From: Cricetibacter osteomyelitidis
GTDB taxonomy: Bacteria; Pseudomonadota; Gammaproteobacteria; Enterobacterales; Pasteurellaceae
Assembly (NCBI RefSeq): GCF_004340985.1
Contig: NZ_SLYB01000011.1
Coordinates: 4,335-68,334, forward strand
DNA: 64,000 bases
Direction: 5' to 3'
The notes below the pieces were generated by a model. It saw only the letters and a list, made by a program, of their open reading frames with translations, ran no database searches and was not told the origin of the DNA. Position numbers and translations under genes: made by a program. Below, piece after piece: positions 39,038-47,914 of this stretch; position 1 is the first letter of the stretch, and each line of letters opens with the position of its first letter.

Positions 39038-39715
39038 ATGAAATTGAAAAATACGATAATGATAACAGCTGCAACATTCGCTCTAACGGCTTGCTCCGGA
39101 TTAGGATTAAACGGAGAAGATCAAATCGAGCGTCCTTATAAAGATATTGATGGTTCGGTAAAATTCATATCTTTTACAAAAATGGAAACGGCTTATGGGT
39201 CAAATGATAAAAAATCAGTGCAAGGTCGTGCTATAAAATCTAATGGCGATATATTGGGCTATATTTACTATATTTTTGATGCTAATGGACAAGCGATGAA
39301 TACGCTTTTTTTAAAAAACCAAGCCTCATTAAACCCTCATAACATCGAAGATATGCAAAAATTAGCTAAAGCTAAAATATTTAATTTCTATGAATTCGGC
39401 AAAGGTCGTTTAGCTCATGCCCAGTATATTGCCAAAAATAGTTTGTGTTCGGATTTTAAATCCCAAAATGGTATTCAGTTAAATATAGCGACAAATTATT
39501 ATCTTGATTTCACTAATTATTATACTAGCTTTATTAGTGCAAAAATAAGTAAAAACAGTCAACCCACAGGGCTATCTTATCGTCCGGACTTCACAGTCTC
39601 AGATCCAAAAATACTGGCACAAATACAAGCTCAAGAACAAAGCAATGGACAAAAATTAGCAGAATCCAATTTATTTGAAAAAATCAGTGTTTTGACAAAT
39701 ATTGTTTGCCGATAA
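39038..39715 (+). CDS. Putative lipoprotein of unknown function
   Basis: A 225-residue exported protein. The signal peptide ends in the lipobox L16-T-A-C19, so Cys19 is probably lipidated. Residues after it (SGLGLNGEDQ) do not start with Asp, consistent with outer-membrane sorting by Lol. The mature part is rich in Asn, Lys, Tyr and Ile and has no domain I recognise. It has two or three further Cys residues, one at the very end. Base composition is more AT-rich than pyrE and trmB beside it, suggesting an accessory gene. ATG 39038 follows AGGAG. Confidence 0.8.
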   Translation: MKLKNTIMITAATFALTACSGLGLNGEDQIERPYKDIDGSVKFISFTKMETAYGSNDKKSVQGRAIKSNGDILGYIYYIFDANGQAMNTLFLKNQASLNPHNIEDMQKLAKAKIFNFYEFGKGRLAHAQYIAKNSLCSDFKSQNGIQLNIATNYYLDFTNYYTSFISAKISKNSQPTGLSYRPDFTVSDPKILAQIQAQEQSNGQKLAESNLFEKISVLTNIVCR

Positions 39716-39720
39716 AACAC

Positions 39721-39747
39721 AAATGCGGTGAATAAATCACCGCATTT
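39721..39747. terminator. Terminator between the lipoprotein gene and yggL
   Basis: AAATGCGGTGA (39721-39731) pairs with TCACCGCATTT (39737-39747). It is a one-base variant of the inverted uptake-signal terminators (AAATGCGGT in place of AAGTGCGGT). Confidence 0.82.
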
Positions 39748-39757
39748 CGCATTTATT

Positions 39758-40099
39758 TTATCCTTTAACCGGATAATCCCACCAAATATCAAACAACTCG
39801 CTAATTTCGATTTGTTGTAAGCCGTTAGATTCTAACCAGTTTTTTACTAATTCACGGTGGCTTTCATCGCATTTTCCGATTTTTTCCAAGCATACTAAGC
39901 CTTCCCAGTGTAAATAGCCGCTGCCTTCGTAAGCTAAACCGTTCGGATGGATTACTTCAGCAATAAAGCGATCAACCGCAGTATCTACTTGTTCAATATC
40001 AGTGCCTTCAGCAAATTGCCAGTTCACTAAAAAACCGAGTTCTTGGAATTCACCCAAGTGCATTTTTTTACGTTGTCTTTGATTACGTTGCGTTGCCAT
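39758..40099 (-). CDS. yggL: YggL (DUF469) family protein
   Basis: A 113-residue protein beginning MATQRNQRQRKKMHLGEFQELGF, the DUF469 start. It ends with IEISELFDIWWDYPVKG. E. coli YggL has been found bound to 50S ribosomal subunits. ATG 40099 lies behind AGGAGAATATT; in-frame codons further upstream fall in trmB. It sits 37 bp after trmB, the same pair as in E. coli (trmB-yggL). Confidence 0.9.
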   Translation of the reverse strand: MATQRNQRQRKKMHLGEFQELGFLVNWQFAEGTDIEQVDTAVDRFIAEVIHPNGLAYEGSGYLHWEGLVCLEKIGKCDESHRELVKNWLESNGLQQIEISELFDIWWDYPVKG

Positions 40100-40136
40100 A
40101 ATATTCTCCTTTGAGTGATAATCCATTGAATGATAA

Positions 40137-40907
40137 CTAATTTTTGACAAAATACAAATCCCACACGCCATGACCTAAACGGTGTCCCCGTTGCTCAAAT
40201 TTGGTAAGCGGACGAAAATCCGGGCGGGGGATATAATCGTTGGTTGCGGAAGTATTGTAAATTCCCACCGCACTTGCAGTAGATTGTAACACATCTAACA
40301 TTTGTTCGGCATAATTTTCCCAATCTGTGGCCATATGAATAAATCCGCCGCAGGCTAATTTTTTCGCCACGCTTTCTACAAATTGCGGTTGTACGATCCG
40401 GCGTTTATGATGTTTTGCTTTATGCCAAGGATCAGGGAAAAATAATTGCAACCCGCCAAGGGAGCCATCGGCAATACAATCGCGCAAAATTTCCGTGGCA
40501 TCGTGACAAATCACGCGTAAATTCCGCACATTTTTTTCTTTGGCATAGGCAATACAAGCCCCGACTCCGGGCGTATGCACTTCAATACCGAGATAATTGC
40601 GATCAGGATTTTGCTCCGCCATTTCCACCAGCGATTTCCCCATACCGAAGCCGATTTCCAACACCACCGAATTATCATTACCAAAGATCGTTTTAAAATC
40701 ATAAGGTTGCATTTGATGATCTAAACCATACAAATGCCAATTATCATTCATCGCTTTTTTCTGAAATTCGCTCAACCGCCCTGTACGCAGCACAAAACTC
40801 CGCACCTTACGTTTATAACGTCCATCCGCCGTAAACTCCGCCGTCTCTACAACTTTACGTTTACCATCGGCAAAACTTCCTTGTTCAATTTGATTATTTG
40901 ATGACAT
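40137..40907 (-). CDS. trmB: tRNA (guanine-N7)-methyltransferase
   Basis: A 256-residue SAM-dependent enzyme forming m7G46 in the tRNA variable loop. The SAM site is [17 protein letters not shown] (about 82-98). [21 protein letters not shown] is the TrmB signature with the catalytic Asp, and [10 protein letters not shown] and [17 protein letters not shown] complete the family motifs. Start ATG 40907. Divergent from pepB. Confidence 0.96.
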   Translation of the reverse strand: MSSNNQIEQGSFADGKRKVVETAEFTADGRYKRKVRSFVLRTGRLSEFQKKAMNDNWHLYGLDHQMQPYDFKTIFGNDNSVVLEIGFGMGKSLVEMAEQNPDRNYLGIEVHTPGVGACIAYAKEKNVRNLRVICHDATEILRDCIADGSLGGLQLFFPDPWHKAKHHKRRIVQPQFVESVAKKLACGGFIHMATDWENYAEQMLDVLQSTASAVGIYNTSATNDYIPRPDFRPLTKFEQRGHRLGHGVWDLYFVKN

Positions 40908-41060
40908 TTTGATTTGTTTATAAGTCCGTTGTAATGAAATTCAGTGCGGAATTATACGGGTTTTGGAGGAAAGTTTAAAGTGTCGATAAATCCCCTTGAT
41001 TCCTCTCAATTTTTTGCGTAAAGTGCAGGAATTATTTATGAAAATAAACAAGGACAAATT

Positions 41061-42398
41061 ATGTCAATGAAAATTATTCTTTCCACTAAACAGGCTAATA
41101 AAGTTTGGGGAAAAAATGCGTTAGTGAGTTTTGCCGAAGATAAAGCAACCGTACATATTAAAGCGAAAAGTGACCGCACTTCGGTACAAAAGGCAGCTCG
41201 TAAATTACGCGGACAAGGTATTAAAGATGTAGAACTTACGGGTAATTGGGATATAGAACAATGTTGGGCGTTTTATCAAGGATTCTACACGGCAAAACAA
41301 GACGAAAACATTGAATTTCCGGAATTAGGTAAAGACACCGATGAATTGTTTGCCCGCTTGCAATGTGGCGATTTCGTACGTGAAATCATTAACTTACCGG
41401 CTGAGGTGATTACTCCGGAAGTCTTGGCTCGACGTGCGGCACAATTTATCAGCGAACAGGCTGAAAATGCGTTTGGTGATAAAAGTGCGGTAAGTTTTGA
41501 GATTATTTCCCGTGAGGCTCTGCGTGAACGCGGTTATCACGGCATTTGGACGGTAGGTTGCGGCTCACAACACTTACCAGCCATGTTACAGTTGGATTTT
41601 AACCCGACAGGTAATCCTGACGCACCGATATTGGCGGCATTAATAGGCAAGGGAATTACCTTTGATTCCGGTGGTTACAGCATTAAACCGAGTAATGCCA
41701 TGGATTCTATGCGTTCCGATATGGGCGGTGCCGCGTTGCTTACCGGTGCATTGGGTTTAGCCATTGCACGCGGTTTAAAATATCGTGTAAAACTATACTT
41801 ATGTTGTGCAGAAAATATGGTAAGCAGTCGAGCCTTTAAACTGGGCGATATTATTAAATACCGTAACGGCAAAACCGTGGAAGTGTTAAATACCGATGCA
41901 GAAGGGCGTTTGGTGCTGGCGGACGGTTTAATTGATGCGAGCAAAGATCAGGCAAAATTAATTATCGACTGCGCAACCTTGACGGGGGCGGCAAAAGTGG
42001 CGGTAGGTAACGACTATCATTCCGTACTATCAATGGACGACGATTTAGTAAACGAATTATTACAATCCGCCAAAGCGGAACAGGAACCGTTCTGGCGTTT
42101 GCCTTTTGAAGAATTTCACCGTTCCCAAATCAGCTCGTCTTTCGCAGATATTAGCAATACCGGCTCGGTAGCTGTGAGTGCCGGAGCAAGTACGGCAACA
42201 GCATTTTTATCTCACTTTGTGGAAAATTATCAACAAAATTGGCTGCATATCGACTGTTCCGCCACATTCCGCAAAGCTCCAAGCGATTTATGGGCAACGG
42301 GGGCGACCGGTATTGGCGTACAAACTCTGGCAAATTTATTGTTAACTAAAGCAACAAAATTAACCAAAATAAAGAAAATAAAAAAGGCAGGTGAATAA
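41061..42398 (+). CDS. pepB: Peptidase B, M17 leucyl-type aminopeptidase
   Basis: A 445-residue metalloaminopeptidase. Metal and catalytic residues lie in [30 protein letters not shown] (Lys, Asp, Asp) and [14 protein letters not shown] (Asp, Glu, Arg). The N-domain is shorter than in PepA, which favours PepB. It hydrolyses N-terminal residues from small peptides, including Cys-Gly from glutathione turnover in related bacteria. ATG 41061 follows AAGGACAAATT. The stop overlaps the ndk start codon (TAATG). Confidence 0.93.
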   Translation: MSMKIILSTKQANKVWGKNALVSFAEDKATVHIKAKSDRTSVQKAARKLRGQGIKDVELTGNWDIEQCWAFYQGFYTAKQDENIEFPELGKDTDELFARLQCGDFVREIINLPAEVITPEVLARRAAQFISEQAENAFGDKSAVSFEIISREALRERGYHGIWTVGCGSQHLPAMLQLDFNPTGNPDAPILAALIGKGITFDSGGYSIKPSNAMDSMRSDMGGAALLTGALGLAIARGLKYRVKLYLCCAENMVSSRAFKLGDIIKYRNGKTVEVLNTDAEGRLVLADGLIDASKDQAKLIIDCATLTGAAKVAVGNDYHSVLSMDDDLVNELLQSAKAEQEPFWRLPFEEFHRSQISSSFADISNTGSVAVSAGASTATAFLSHFVENYQQNWLHIDCSATFRKAPSDLWATGATGIGVQTLANLLLTKATKLTKIKKIKKAGE

Positions 42399-42817
42399 TG
42401 GCGATCGAACGCACTCTTTCAATTATCAAACCCGATGCAACACAACGTAATTTGATCGGAAAAATTCTTAATCGTTTTGAAGAAGCCGGTTTTAAGATCG
42501 TGGCAACTAAAATGTTGCGATTAAACCAAGCACAAGCTGAAGGTTTTTATGCGGAACATAAAGGCAAAGAATTTTTTGTCCCGTTATGCGACTATATGAT
42601 GTCTGCCCCGGTTGTAGTTTCGGTATTGGAAAAAGAAAATGCAATCGCAGATTACCGTGAGTTAATCGGCACGACGAATCCGGAAACGGCAAAGTGCGGT
42701 AGCATTCGTCATGATTTTGCCGTAGGTAAAACACAAAACTCCGTTCACGGTTCGGATAGTATTGCTTCTGCGGAAAGAGAAATTGCCTATTTCTTTGTGG
42801 ATAGCGAAATTTTCTAA
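42398..42817 (+). CDS. ndk: Nucleoside diphosphate kinase
   Basis: A 139-residue enzyme that equalises nucleoside triphosphate pools. The phosphorylated residue is His117 in NSVHGSDS, and [10 protein letters not shown] starts the fold. The segment normally reading E-T-A-x-x-G-T-I-R is here [13 protein letters not shown] because an uptake signal (AAGTGCGGT near 42691) is built into the codons, replacing the usual Ala/Glu-Gly-Thr with Lys-Cys-Gly-Ser. Its A at 42398 is shared with the pepB stop, so translation is coupled. Confidence 0.97.
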   Translation: MAIERTLSIIKPDATQRNLIGKILNRFEEAGFKIVATKMLRLNQAQAEGFYAEHKGKEFFVPLCDYMMSAPVVVSVLEKENAIADYRELIGTTNPETAKCGSIRHDFAVGKTQNSVHGSDSIASAEREIAYFFVDSEIF

Positions 42818-42822
42818 AAAAT

Positions 42823-42864
42823 AACCGCACTTCGTACAGGATTACATCCAAATGAAGTGCGGTT
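42823..42864. terminator. Inverted uptake-signal terminator between ndk and the PhnA-like gene
   Basis: AACCGCACTTC (42823-42833) pairs with GAAGTGCGGTT (42854-42864), loop of 20 nt. The plus strand continues GGTTTT; the minus strand has TTATTTTTT. Serves convergent genes. Confidence 0.85.
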
Positions 42865-42878
42865 GGTTTTATAAAAAT

Positions 42879-43214
42879 TTATGCTTTTTTCAAAAATTCT
42901 GATTTTAATGAAAAACTTTGTCCGTTAATTTTGCAATCGACATCATGATCGCCGTCCACTAAACGGATGTTTTTTACCTTGGTGCCTTTCTTAATCACGA
43001 TCGACGAACCTTTCACTTTCAGATCTTTGACTAAAATAACAGAGTCACCGTCTTGTAATACATTCCCGTTGGCATCTTTGAATACTTTTTCTTCTTCGAC
43101 TCCATTTGAAATGTCACCAGACCACTCATTACCACAATCCGGACAAACAAAATTGATAGAATCATGATAAACATATTCACCGCTGCATTGCGGGCACTTT
43201 GGCATACTTTCCAT
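42879..43214 (-). CDS. yjdM: PhnA/YjdM family zinc-ribbon protein
   Basis: A 111-residue protein. The N-terminal zinc ribbon is CPQCSGEYVYHDSINFVCPDCG (Cys-x2-Cys ... Cys-x2-Cys, about residues 7-28). The C-terminal half (VFKDANGNVLQDGDSVILVKDLKVKGSSIVIKKGTKVKNIRLV) is the PhnA domain, an SH3-like barrel. Despite the old name it is not a phosphonate enzyme in most species, and its role is unclear. ATG 43214 lies 6 bp after AGGAG. An isolated gene with an AT-rich leader. Confidence 0.9.
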   Translation of the reverse strand: MESMPKCPQCSGEYVYHDSINFVCPDCGNEWSGDISNGVEEEKVFKDANGNVLQDGDSVILVKDLKVKGSSIVIKKGTKVKNIRLVDGDHDVDCKINGQSFSLKSEFLKKA

Positions 43215-43518
43215 TAATCACTCCTATAATGGTATATAAAAACAACAATTTATAAATTTTTAATAAAAAATAAAAAAATCCATATTATTCAATAATAGAT
43301 AACAATACTCACTGGTCTAATCATTTTATTTGCTAATAGTAAAAGGTGTTTTTCCTTATAAGCAATTTTTCTTTACAAAAATTTACAATAGAATGGAGAG
43401 GAATTAGAACGATTGGGCAGAAATTGTTCTAATATAATAATAAATCATATATAAATCCTATCCTATCCTATCCAGCCTACTTCCCGTAGGCTTCTTTTTT
43501 ATTTCGGTTCAATATTTT
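43215..43518. other. 304-bp spacer with signs of a plus-strand transcript
   Basis: Between two minus-strand genes. It has the yjdM leader on the left, an 8-bp inverted repeat ATTAGAAC (43403-43410) / GTTCTAAT (43426-43433), a TATAAT (43433-43438), a short TCCTA tandem (43456-43473), and a strong plus-strand terminator (43474-43500). No convincing open frame: an ATG near 43394 stops after four codons. Confidence 0.6.
43474..43500 (+). terminator. Orphan plus-strand intrinsic terminator
   Basis: AGCCTAC (43474-43480), loop TTCCC, GTAGGCT (43486-43492), then TCTTTTTT. The T-run is only on the plus strand, yet both neighbouring genes are on the minus strand, so it must end some unannotated plus-strand RNA. 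Confidence 0.82.
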
Positions 43519-44823
43519 TTATTCAGTTCTTTCCACTTTATCCTGTGGCAAGATCAAATTTAGAATTAATGCCAACAAAGATCCGACGGTAATTCCCGAA
43601 CCTAATACTTCTTTGAAAAAGTGCGGTAGTTTATCTAATAATTCCGGACGGGTTGTTACAGCCAAACCGCAACCGATAGAAATCGCAATAATCAAACCGT
43701 TTCGTTTACTACGCTCGATGTTATCCAGCATTTGAATACCCGCTGCGATAATCATGGCAAACATCATTAATCCCGCACCGCCAAGCACCGGCAATGGAAT
43801 TGAAACGATTAAGGCACCGAATACCGGGAATAAACCGGCCAAAACCAATAATGCACCAGTCAATGCAACGACATAACGGCTGGCAACACCGGTTAGTGAA
43901 ATCACACCGATATTTTGTGAAAACGAAGAGAACGGTGTGGTGGACATTAATGCTGCTAATGCTGAGCCCAGACCATCACACAATACTCCACCGCGTAAAT
44001 GTTTACCGGTAATTTCCGTTTTAGTGGCATTCCCTAGTGCTAAGAAGTTACCGCTGGATTCTACAATCGTTACTAAATAAGCAATACTCATGCCGATAAT
44101 ACCAGATATCGGAAATTCTAAACCGAAGTGCAACGGTTTTGGCAAGGCAAATGCTTCGGCGGCATGCACACCGTCAAAGTTCACCCAACCCAAAGCAAGT
44201 GCAACGACATAGCCTGTCATCATACCGATAACAATAGCTGCCGCAGAGAAAATGCCTTTACCCCATTGTACCAAGGCAACCACAATCACTAAGACAAAAC
44301 TCGCCATCAATAAATTTTCCGGTGTAGCATAGTGAGCATCACCGCGTTGACCGCCGGCAAACCAGTCCACTGCCACAGGAATCAGACTTAAACCGATCAT
44401 CATAACTACGGTTCCCGTAACTACCGGCGGGAATAATTTACGAATATACGGCATAAAAAAGCTACCGATAATCATCACTAATGAACCGACTAATGAAGCA
44501 CCGAGAATACCTGCCACTCCCGCTTCGCTAAAACCAATAGCAAGTGCGGCGGCAACGAATGTAAAGCTGGTTCCCATAACACTAGGCAAACGAATACCGA
44601 CAGGACCTACTCCACGGCATTGCACAATAGTCACAATACCGGAAATTAATAAGGCGGCATTCACTAAAATAATCGTGTCTTCCGTCGGTAATTTAAGTAC
44701 GTTACCGATCACTAACGGCACGGCAATGATACCGCCTAAGGCGGCAAGCAAATGTTGAGCGGCAAGTAATAAACTCAACCCGAATGGCGGCTTATCTTCA
44801 ACCGAATAAAGTAAATGATTCAT
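43519..44823 (-). CDS. NCS2 family purine permease (xanthine/urate type)
   Basis: A 434-residue transporter with about fourteen hydrophobic helices. The NCS2 signature region reads GNATKTEITGKHLRGGVLCDGLGSALAALMSTTPFSSFSQNIGVISLTGVASRYVV (about 265-320). The QN-x-GVI-x-LTGVASRYV form is that of xanthine and urate permeases rather than uracil permease UraA. It also has LPSVMGTSFTFV in the TM3 region. Exact substrate is uncertain. It starts at ATG 44823 behind AAGGAAATCC, with a good promoter 55-80 bp upstream. Confidence 0.88.
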   Translation of the reverse strand: MNHLLYSVEDKPPFGLSLLLAAQHLLAALGGIIAVPLVIGNVLKLPTEDTIILVNAALLISGIVTIVQCRGVGPVGIRLPSVMGTSFTFVAAALAIGFSEAGVAGILGASLVGSLVMIIGSFFMPYIRKLFPPVVTGTVVMMIGLSLIPVAVDWFAGGQRGDAHYATPENLLMASFVLVIVVALVQWGKGIFSAAAIVIGMMTGYVVALALGWVNFDGVHAAEAFALPKPLHFGLEFPISGIIGMSIAYLVTIVESSGNFLALGNATKTEITGKHLRGGVLCDGLGSALAALMSTTPFSSFSQNIGVISLTGVASRYVVALTGALLVLAGLFPVFGALIVSIPLPVLGGAGLMMFAMIIAAGIQMLDNIERSKRNGLIIAISIGCGLAVTTRPELLDKLPHFFKEVLGSGITVGSLLALILNLILPQDKVERTE

Positions 44824-44875
44824 TGGATTTCCTTAGAAAATAAATAAAAAAGCCGAAGGCCAAAAAAGTGGGCAA

Positions 44876-44904
44876 ATTATACGCTAATTTGTTAAACTCA
44901 CCAA
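44876..44904 (-). promoter_or_regulatory. Promoter of the purine permease gene
   Basis: On the minus strand: TTGGTG (44904-44899), 17-bp spacer, perfect TATAAT (44881-44876). The leader then contains GGCCTTCGGC followed by TTTTTT, a possible weak attenuator. Confidence 0.65.
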
Positions 44905-45047
44905 CCATTCAACATAAAATTTTGTAGTAATACCTGAACAAATAGTCTTTAGTTATAAAATAGAACAAATAACTATTTTTTGACTATAATAACCTATGAT
45001 AAAACTATGCTAAACGAAAACAAACATTCACTATAAGAGGATTTATT

Positions 45048-45998
45048 ATGACAATTTACGCAGACAATTCTTTAACCATCGGTAATACCCCTTTAGTTCG
45101 TTTAAAAAACTTTGGCAGCAACGGCAATTTATTAGTAAAAATCGAGTCTCGCAATCCGAGCTTTAGCGTGAAATGCCGTATTGGTGCCAACATGGTATGG
45201 CAAGCGGAAAAAGACGGCACTTTAACCAAAGGTAAAGAAATTGTGGATGCAACCAGCGGCAATACAGGTATCGCATTAGCTTACGTAGCAGCAGCCCGCG
45301 GCTATAAAATCACCTTAACGATGCCGGAAACGATGAGCTTAGAACGTAAACGTTTATTACGCGGTTTAGGAGTGAATTTAGTATTAACCGAAGGTATAAA
45401 AGGCATGAAAGGGGCGATTGCAAAAGCCGAAGAAATCGTAGCTTCCGATCCGAACCGTTATGTTATGTTAAAACAATTTGAAAATCCGGCAAACCCGGAG
45501 ATCCATCAAAAAACCACCGGTCAAGAAATTTGGAGAGATACCGAAGGTAAAATTGATGTATTGGTTGCCGGTGTCGGTACAGGCGGTACAATTACCGGTG
45601 TGAGCCGTGCAATTAAACAAGATCACGGTAAACAAATTCTTTCCGTAGCGGTTGAACCGGCAGAATCTTCGGTAATTACACAAACCTTAGCGGGTGAAGA
45701 AATCAAACCGGGCCCACATAAAATCCAAGGTATCGGTGCAGGATTTATTCCCAAAAACTTAGACTTAACATTAATCGATCGCGTTGAAACCGTAGACAGC
45801 AACACTGCATTGGCAACCGCACGTCGTTTAATGGCGGAAGAAGGTATCTTAGCCGGTATTTCATCCGGTGCGGCAGTTGCGGCAGCAGAGCGTTTGGCTA
45901 AATTGCCTGAATTTGCAGATAAATTAATCGTTGCAATTCTACCTTCTGCCTCGGAACGTTACTTAAGTACCGCATTATTCGAAGGCATTGAAGGTTAA
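45048..45998 (+). CDS. cysK: Cysteine synthase A (O-acetylserine sulfhydrylase)
   Basis: A 316-residue PLP enzyme forming cysteine from O-acetylserine and sulfide. The PLP lysine is K42 in [20 protein letters not shown] is the substrate-binding loop and [15 protein letters not shown] the phosphate-binding glycine loop. The C-terminus EGIEG shows the usual acidic tail, although a full C-terminal Ile hook for other partners does not apply here. ATG 45048 follows AAGAGGA. Monocistronic, with a palindromic terminator toward tyrR. Confidence 0.97.
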   Translation: MTIYADNSLTIGNTPLVRLKNFGSNGNLLVKIESRNPSFSVKCRIGANMVWQAEKDGTLTKGKEIVDATSGNTGIALAYVAAARGYKITLTMPETMSLERKRLLRGLGVNLVLTEGIKGMKGAIAKAEEIVASDPNRYVMLKQFENPANPEIHQKTTGQEIWRDTEGKIDVLVAGVGTGGTITGVSRAIKQDHGKQILSVAVEPAESSVITQTLAGEEIKPGPHKIQGIGAGFIPKNLDLTLIDRVETVDSNTALATARRLMAEEGILAGISSGAAVAAAERLAKLPEFADKLIVAILPSASERYLSTALFEGIEG

Positions 45999-46017
45999 TT
46001 TTCAAATCGAAAAATAT

Positions 46018-46041
46018 AAAGGGACATCATCATGTCCCTTT
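46018..46041. terminator. Terminator between cysK and tyrR
   Basis: AAAGGGACAT (46018-46027) pairs perfectly with ATGTCCCTTT (46032-46041), 4-base loop. Short T-runs on either side suggest it serves both convergent genes. Confidence 0.82.
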
Positions 46042-46052
46042 GCTTATATTGT

Positions 46053-47651
46053 TTATTTGCTAATGCCGTATTGACGCAATTTATTGGCAATCGCCGTGTG
46101 TGATACGCCTAAGCGTGTAGCTAATTTCCGCGTACTCGGATATTGCTCGAAGAATTTCCGCAATACTGCCGCTTCAAATTGATGCATAATATCATCTAAC
46201 GTTTCATCACCAAACTGTTCGATATTCAAAATCGTCAATTCTTTATCCAATAAATTAAGCCCTTCAATTGATAATTCACCGTGCTCTGCCAAAGAACAAG
46301 CCCGATATAACGCATTATAAAGTTCGCGTACGTTTCCGGACCAAGGATAATTGATCAAATATTGCAAAAACGGGGCACTAAAGTGCGGTCGAGAAATGCG
46401 TAATTGTTGGCAAATTTGATTGACAAATAAATCTACTAAATCAGGAATATCCTCACGCCGTTCGCGTAACGGCGGAATAGTGAGAGCTAATACGTTCAAG
46501 CGGTGAAATAAATCTTCCCGAATTTTTCCCAGTTCCACATAATCTTGTAACAATCCTTGAGTCGTACAAATAACCCGCACATTGGCATAATTTTCCTGCT
46601 CTTCACCGACGCGACGAAATGTGCCGTCATTTAAAAATCGCAATAATTTTGCCTGCAATGCCAAAGAAAGTTCGCTAATACCGTCTAACAATACCGTTCC
46701 GCCATCGGCATATTCAAAAAAACCGGTGCTTTTCTTTTCGCCGTCATAATAGCCAAACATTTCACTTTCGGCATTCTCAGCAGGTAGGCCGGCACAATTT
46801 ACTGCGATAAATTTATTTTCGCTGCGAAAACTCAGATGATGACAGGCTTTTGCCAGCAATTCTTTTCCCGTTCCGGTTTCCCCTTGAATCAATAACGGCG
46901 CATCCAACAATGCAAATTTTTTGGCTTTTTCCAATAACATTTGCATTTTAGGACTCTTCGCCACCACATCATCAAACACATGGCTTTGATTGGCACTAAA
47001 ACGGTGTAAATCAATGCGTAATTGATCATGGGATTCGATGATGACTACCGCACCGACAACCTTAGTGTTCTCCTGTTCATGAATATGTACAGGCAACAAA
47101 TCAATCCGCCAAATTTTTTCATCAATCTCAATGGAATTTGATAAAGGCTTGAGAGATTGGGATTCCGGTAAGCGCGCTTTGTGTAAAAAAGTACGATACC
47201 AGCTTTCATGTGACAATTGCGGTATTATTTCGGATAACAAACGCCCATGCAGCTGTTTGATTTGATTTTTTTTACTTTGTTCCAAATTAAAAATCGGTAA
47301 CAATAATTTATTCGCTTGTGCATTGGCGAAATCAATTTTTCCATCTAAATCCACGGATAACACGGGACTTGGCAATGATTCAAACAAAGCACTCAATTCA
47401 ATTTTATTTCGCTCATTCGGCAAATATTCAACAATTTCCACCTTGCTGATATCCGGCACTTGCAAAAATTGTTGAATAAAATAACTACGACGGGCTTCAT
47501 CCATCGCATCGACTTTCAAATAAATGACTCCGGCATCGCCTTCTTTTTTTTGTACTTCAATGCCGAGCACACTCACCCGCTCATGTGCGAGAAAATCCAA
47601 TACTTCTCGCACTACCCCTACACGATCGATACATTCAATAGAAAACCGCAT
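46053..47651 (-). CDS. tyrR: Transcriptional regulator TyrR, full-length
   Basis: A 532-residue regulator: ACT domain (1-72), PAS domain (about 80-190), AAA+ domain with Walker A GETGTGKE (257-264), and a C-terminal HTH (TRKLATRLGVSHTAIANKLRQYGISK). It controls aromatic amino-acid genes in response to Tyr, Phe and Trp. The loop that would hold GAFTGA in sigma-54 activators reads GYYDGEKKSTG (300-310), so it should act with sigma-70, as E. coli TyrR does. Haemophilus influenzae TyrR is known as a shorter form lacking the N-domain; this one is complete. Confidence 0.94.
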   Translation of the reverse strand: MRFSIECIDRVGVVREVLDFLAHERVSVLGIEVQKKEGDAGVIYLKVDAMDEARRSYFIQQFLQVPDISKVEIVEYLPNERNKIELSALFESLPSPVLSVDLDGKIDFANAQANKLLLPIFNLEQSKKNQIKQLHGRLLSEIIPQLSHESWYRTFLHKARLPESQSLKPLSNSIEIDEKIWRIDLLPVHIHEQENTKVVGAVVIIESHDQLRIDLHRFSANQSHVFDDVVAKSPKMQMLLEKAKKFALLDAPLLIQGETGTGKELLAKACHHLSFRSENKFIAVNCAGLPAENAESEMFGYYDGEKKSTGFFEYADGGTVLLDGISELSLALQAKLLRFLNDGTFRRVGEEQENYANVRVICTTQGLLQDYVELGKIREDLFHRLNVLALTIPPLRERREDIPDLVDLFVNQICQQLRISRPHFSAPFLQYLINYPWSGNVRELYNALYRACSLAEHGELSIEGLNLLDKELTILNIEQFGDETLDDIMHQFEAAVLRKFFEQYPSTRKLATRLGVSHTAIANKLRQYGISK

Positions 47652-47914
47652 TATTACTCCTATTCATCGAAAAATATCCGCTATAAACATTAATAAAAAA
47701 TAATACGCCCAGTGTACAGAATTTCATAGGGCTTTGGCAAAATTTATTTACACCTTAGCTTATATGTATAAAGTGCGGTCGTTTTTTATAAAATTTTCAA
47801 ATATTTGACTTCAGTCACATATTTATTTGTAATTTTCTCTTATAATCAACCCGCTTATTTTCAAAGCATTACAATTTAAAACATCTTTACTTCTGATATC
47901 ACAAGGGTCTAATT

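Noticed and set aside
43394-43408. Mini-frame starting at an ATG in the yjdM-permease spacer
   Set aside because: It stops after four codons and has no ribosome site before it; the GGAGAGG lies after the ATG.
43519-44823. Uracil permease UraA
   Set aside because: The signature reads QNIGVISLTGVASRYV, the xanthine/urate form of NCS2, and there is no upp beside it.
44980-45011. cysK promoter TTGACT ... TATGCT
   Set aside because: The spacer would be 20 bp, too long for a confident sigma-70 call; left unlisted.
46053-47651. Sigma-54-dependent activator
   Set aside because: The AAA+ domain lacks GAFTGA and the ACT-PAS-AAA-HTH order is that of TyrR.
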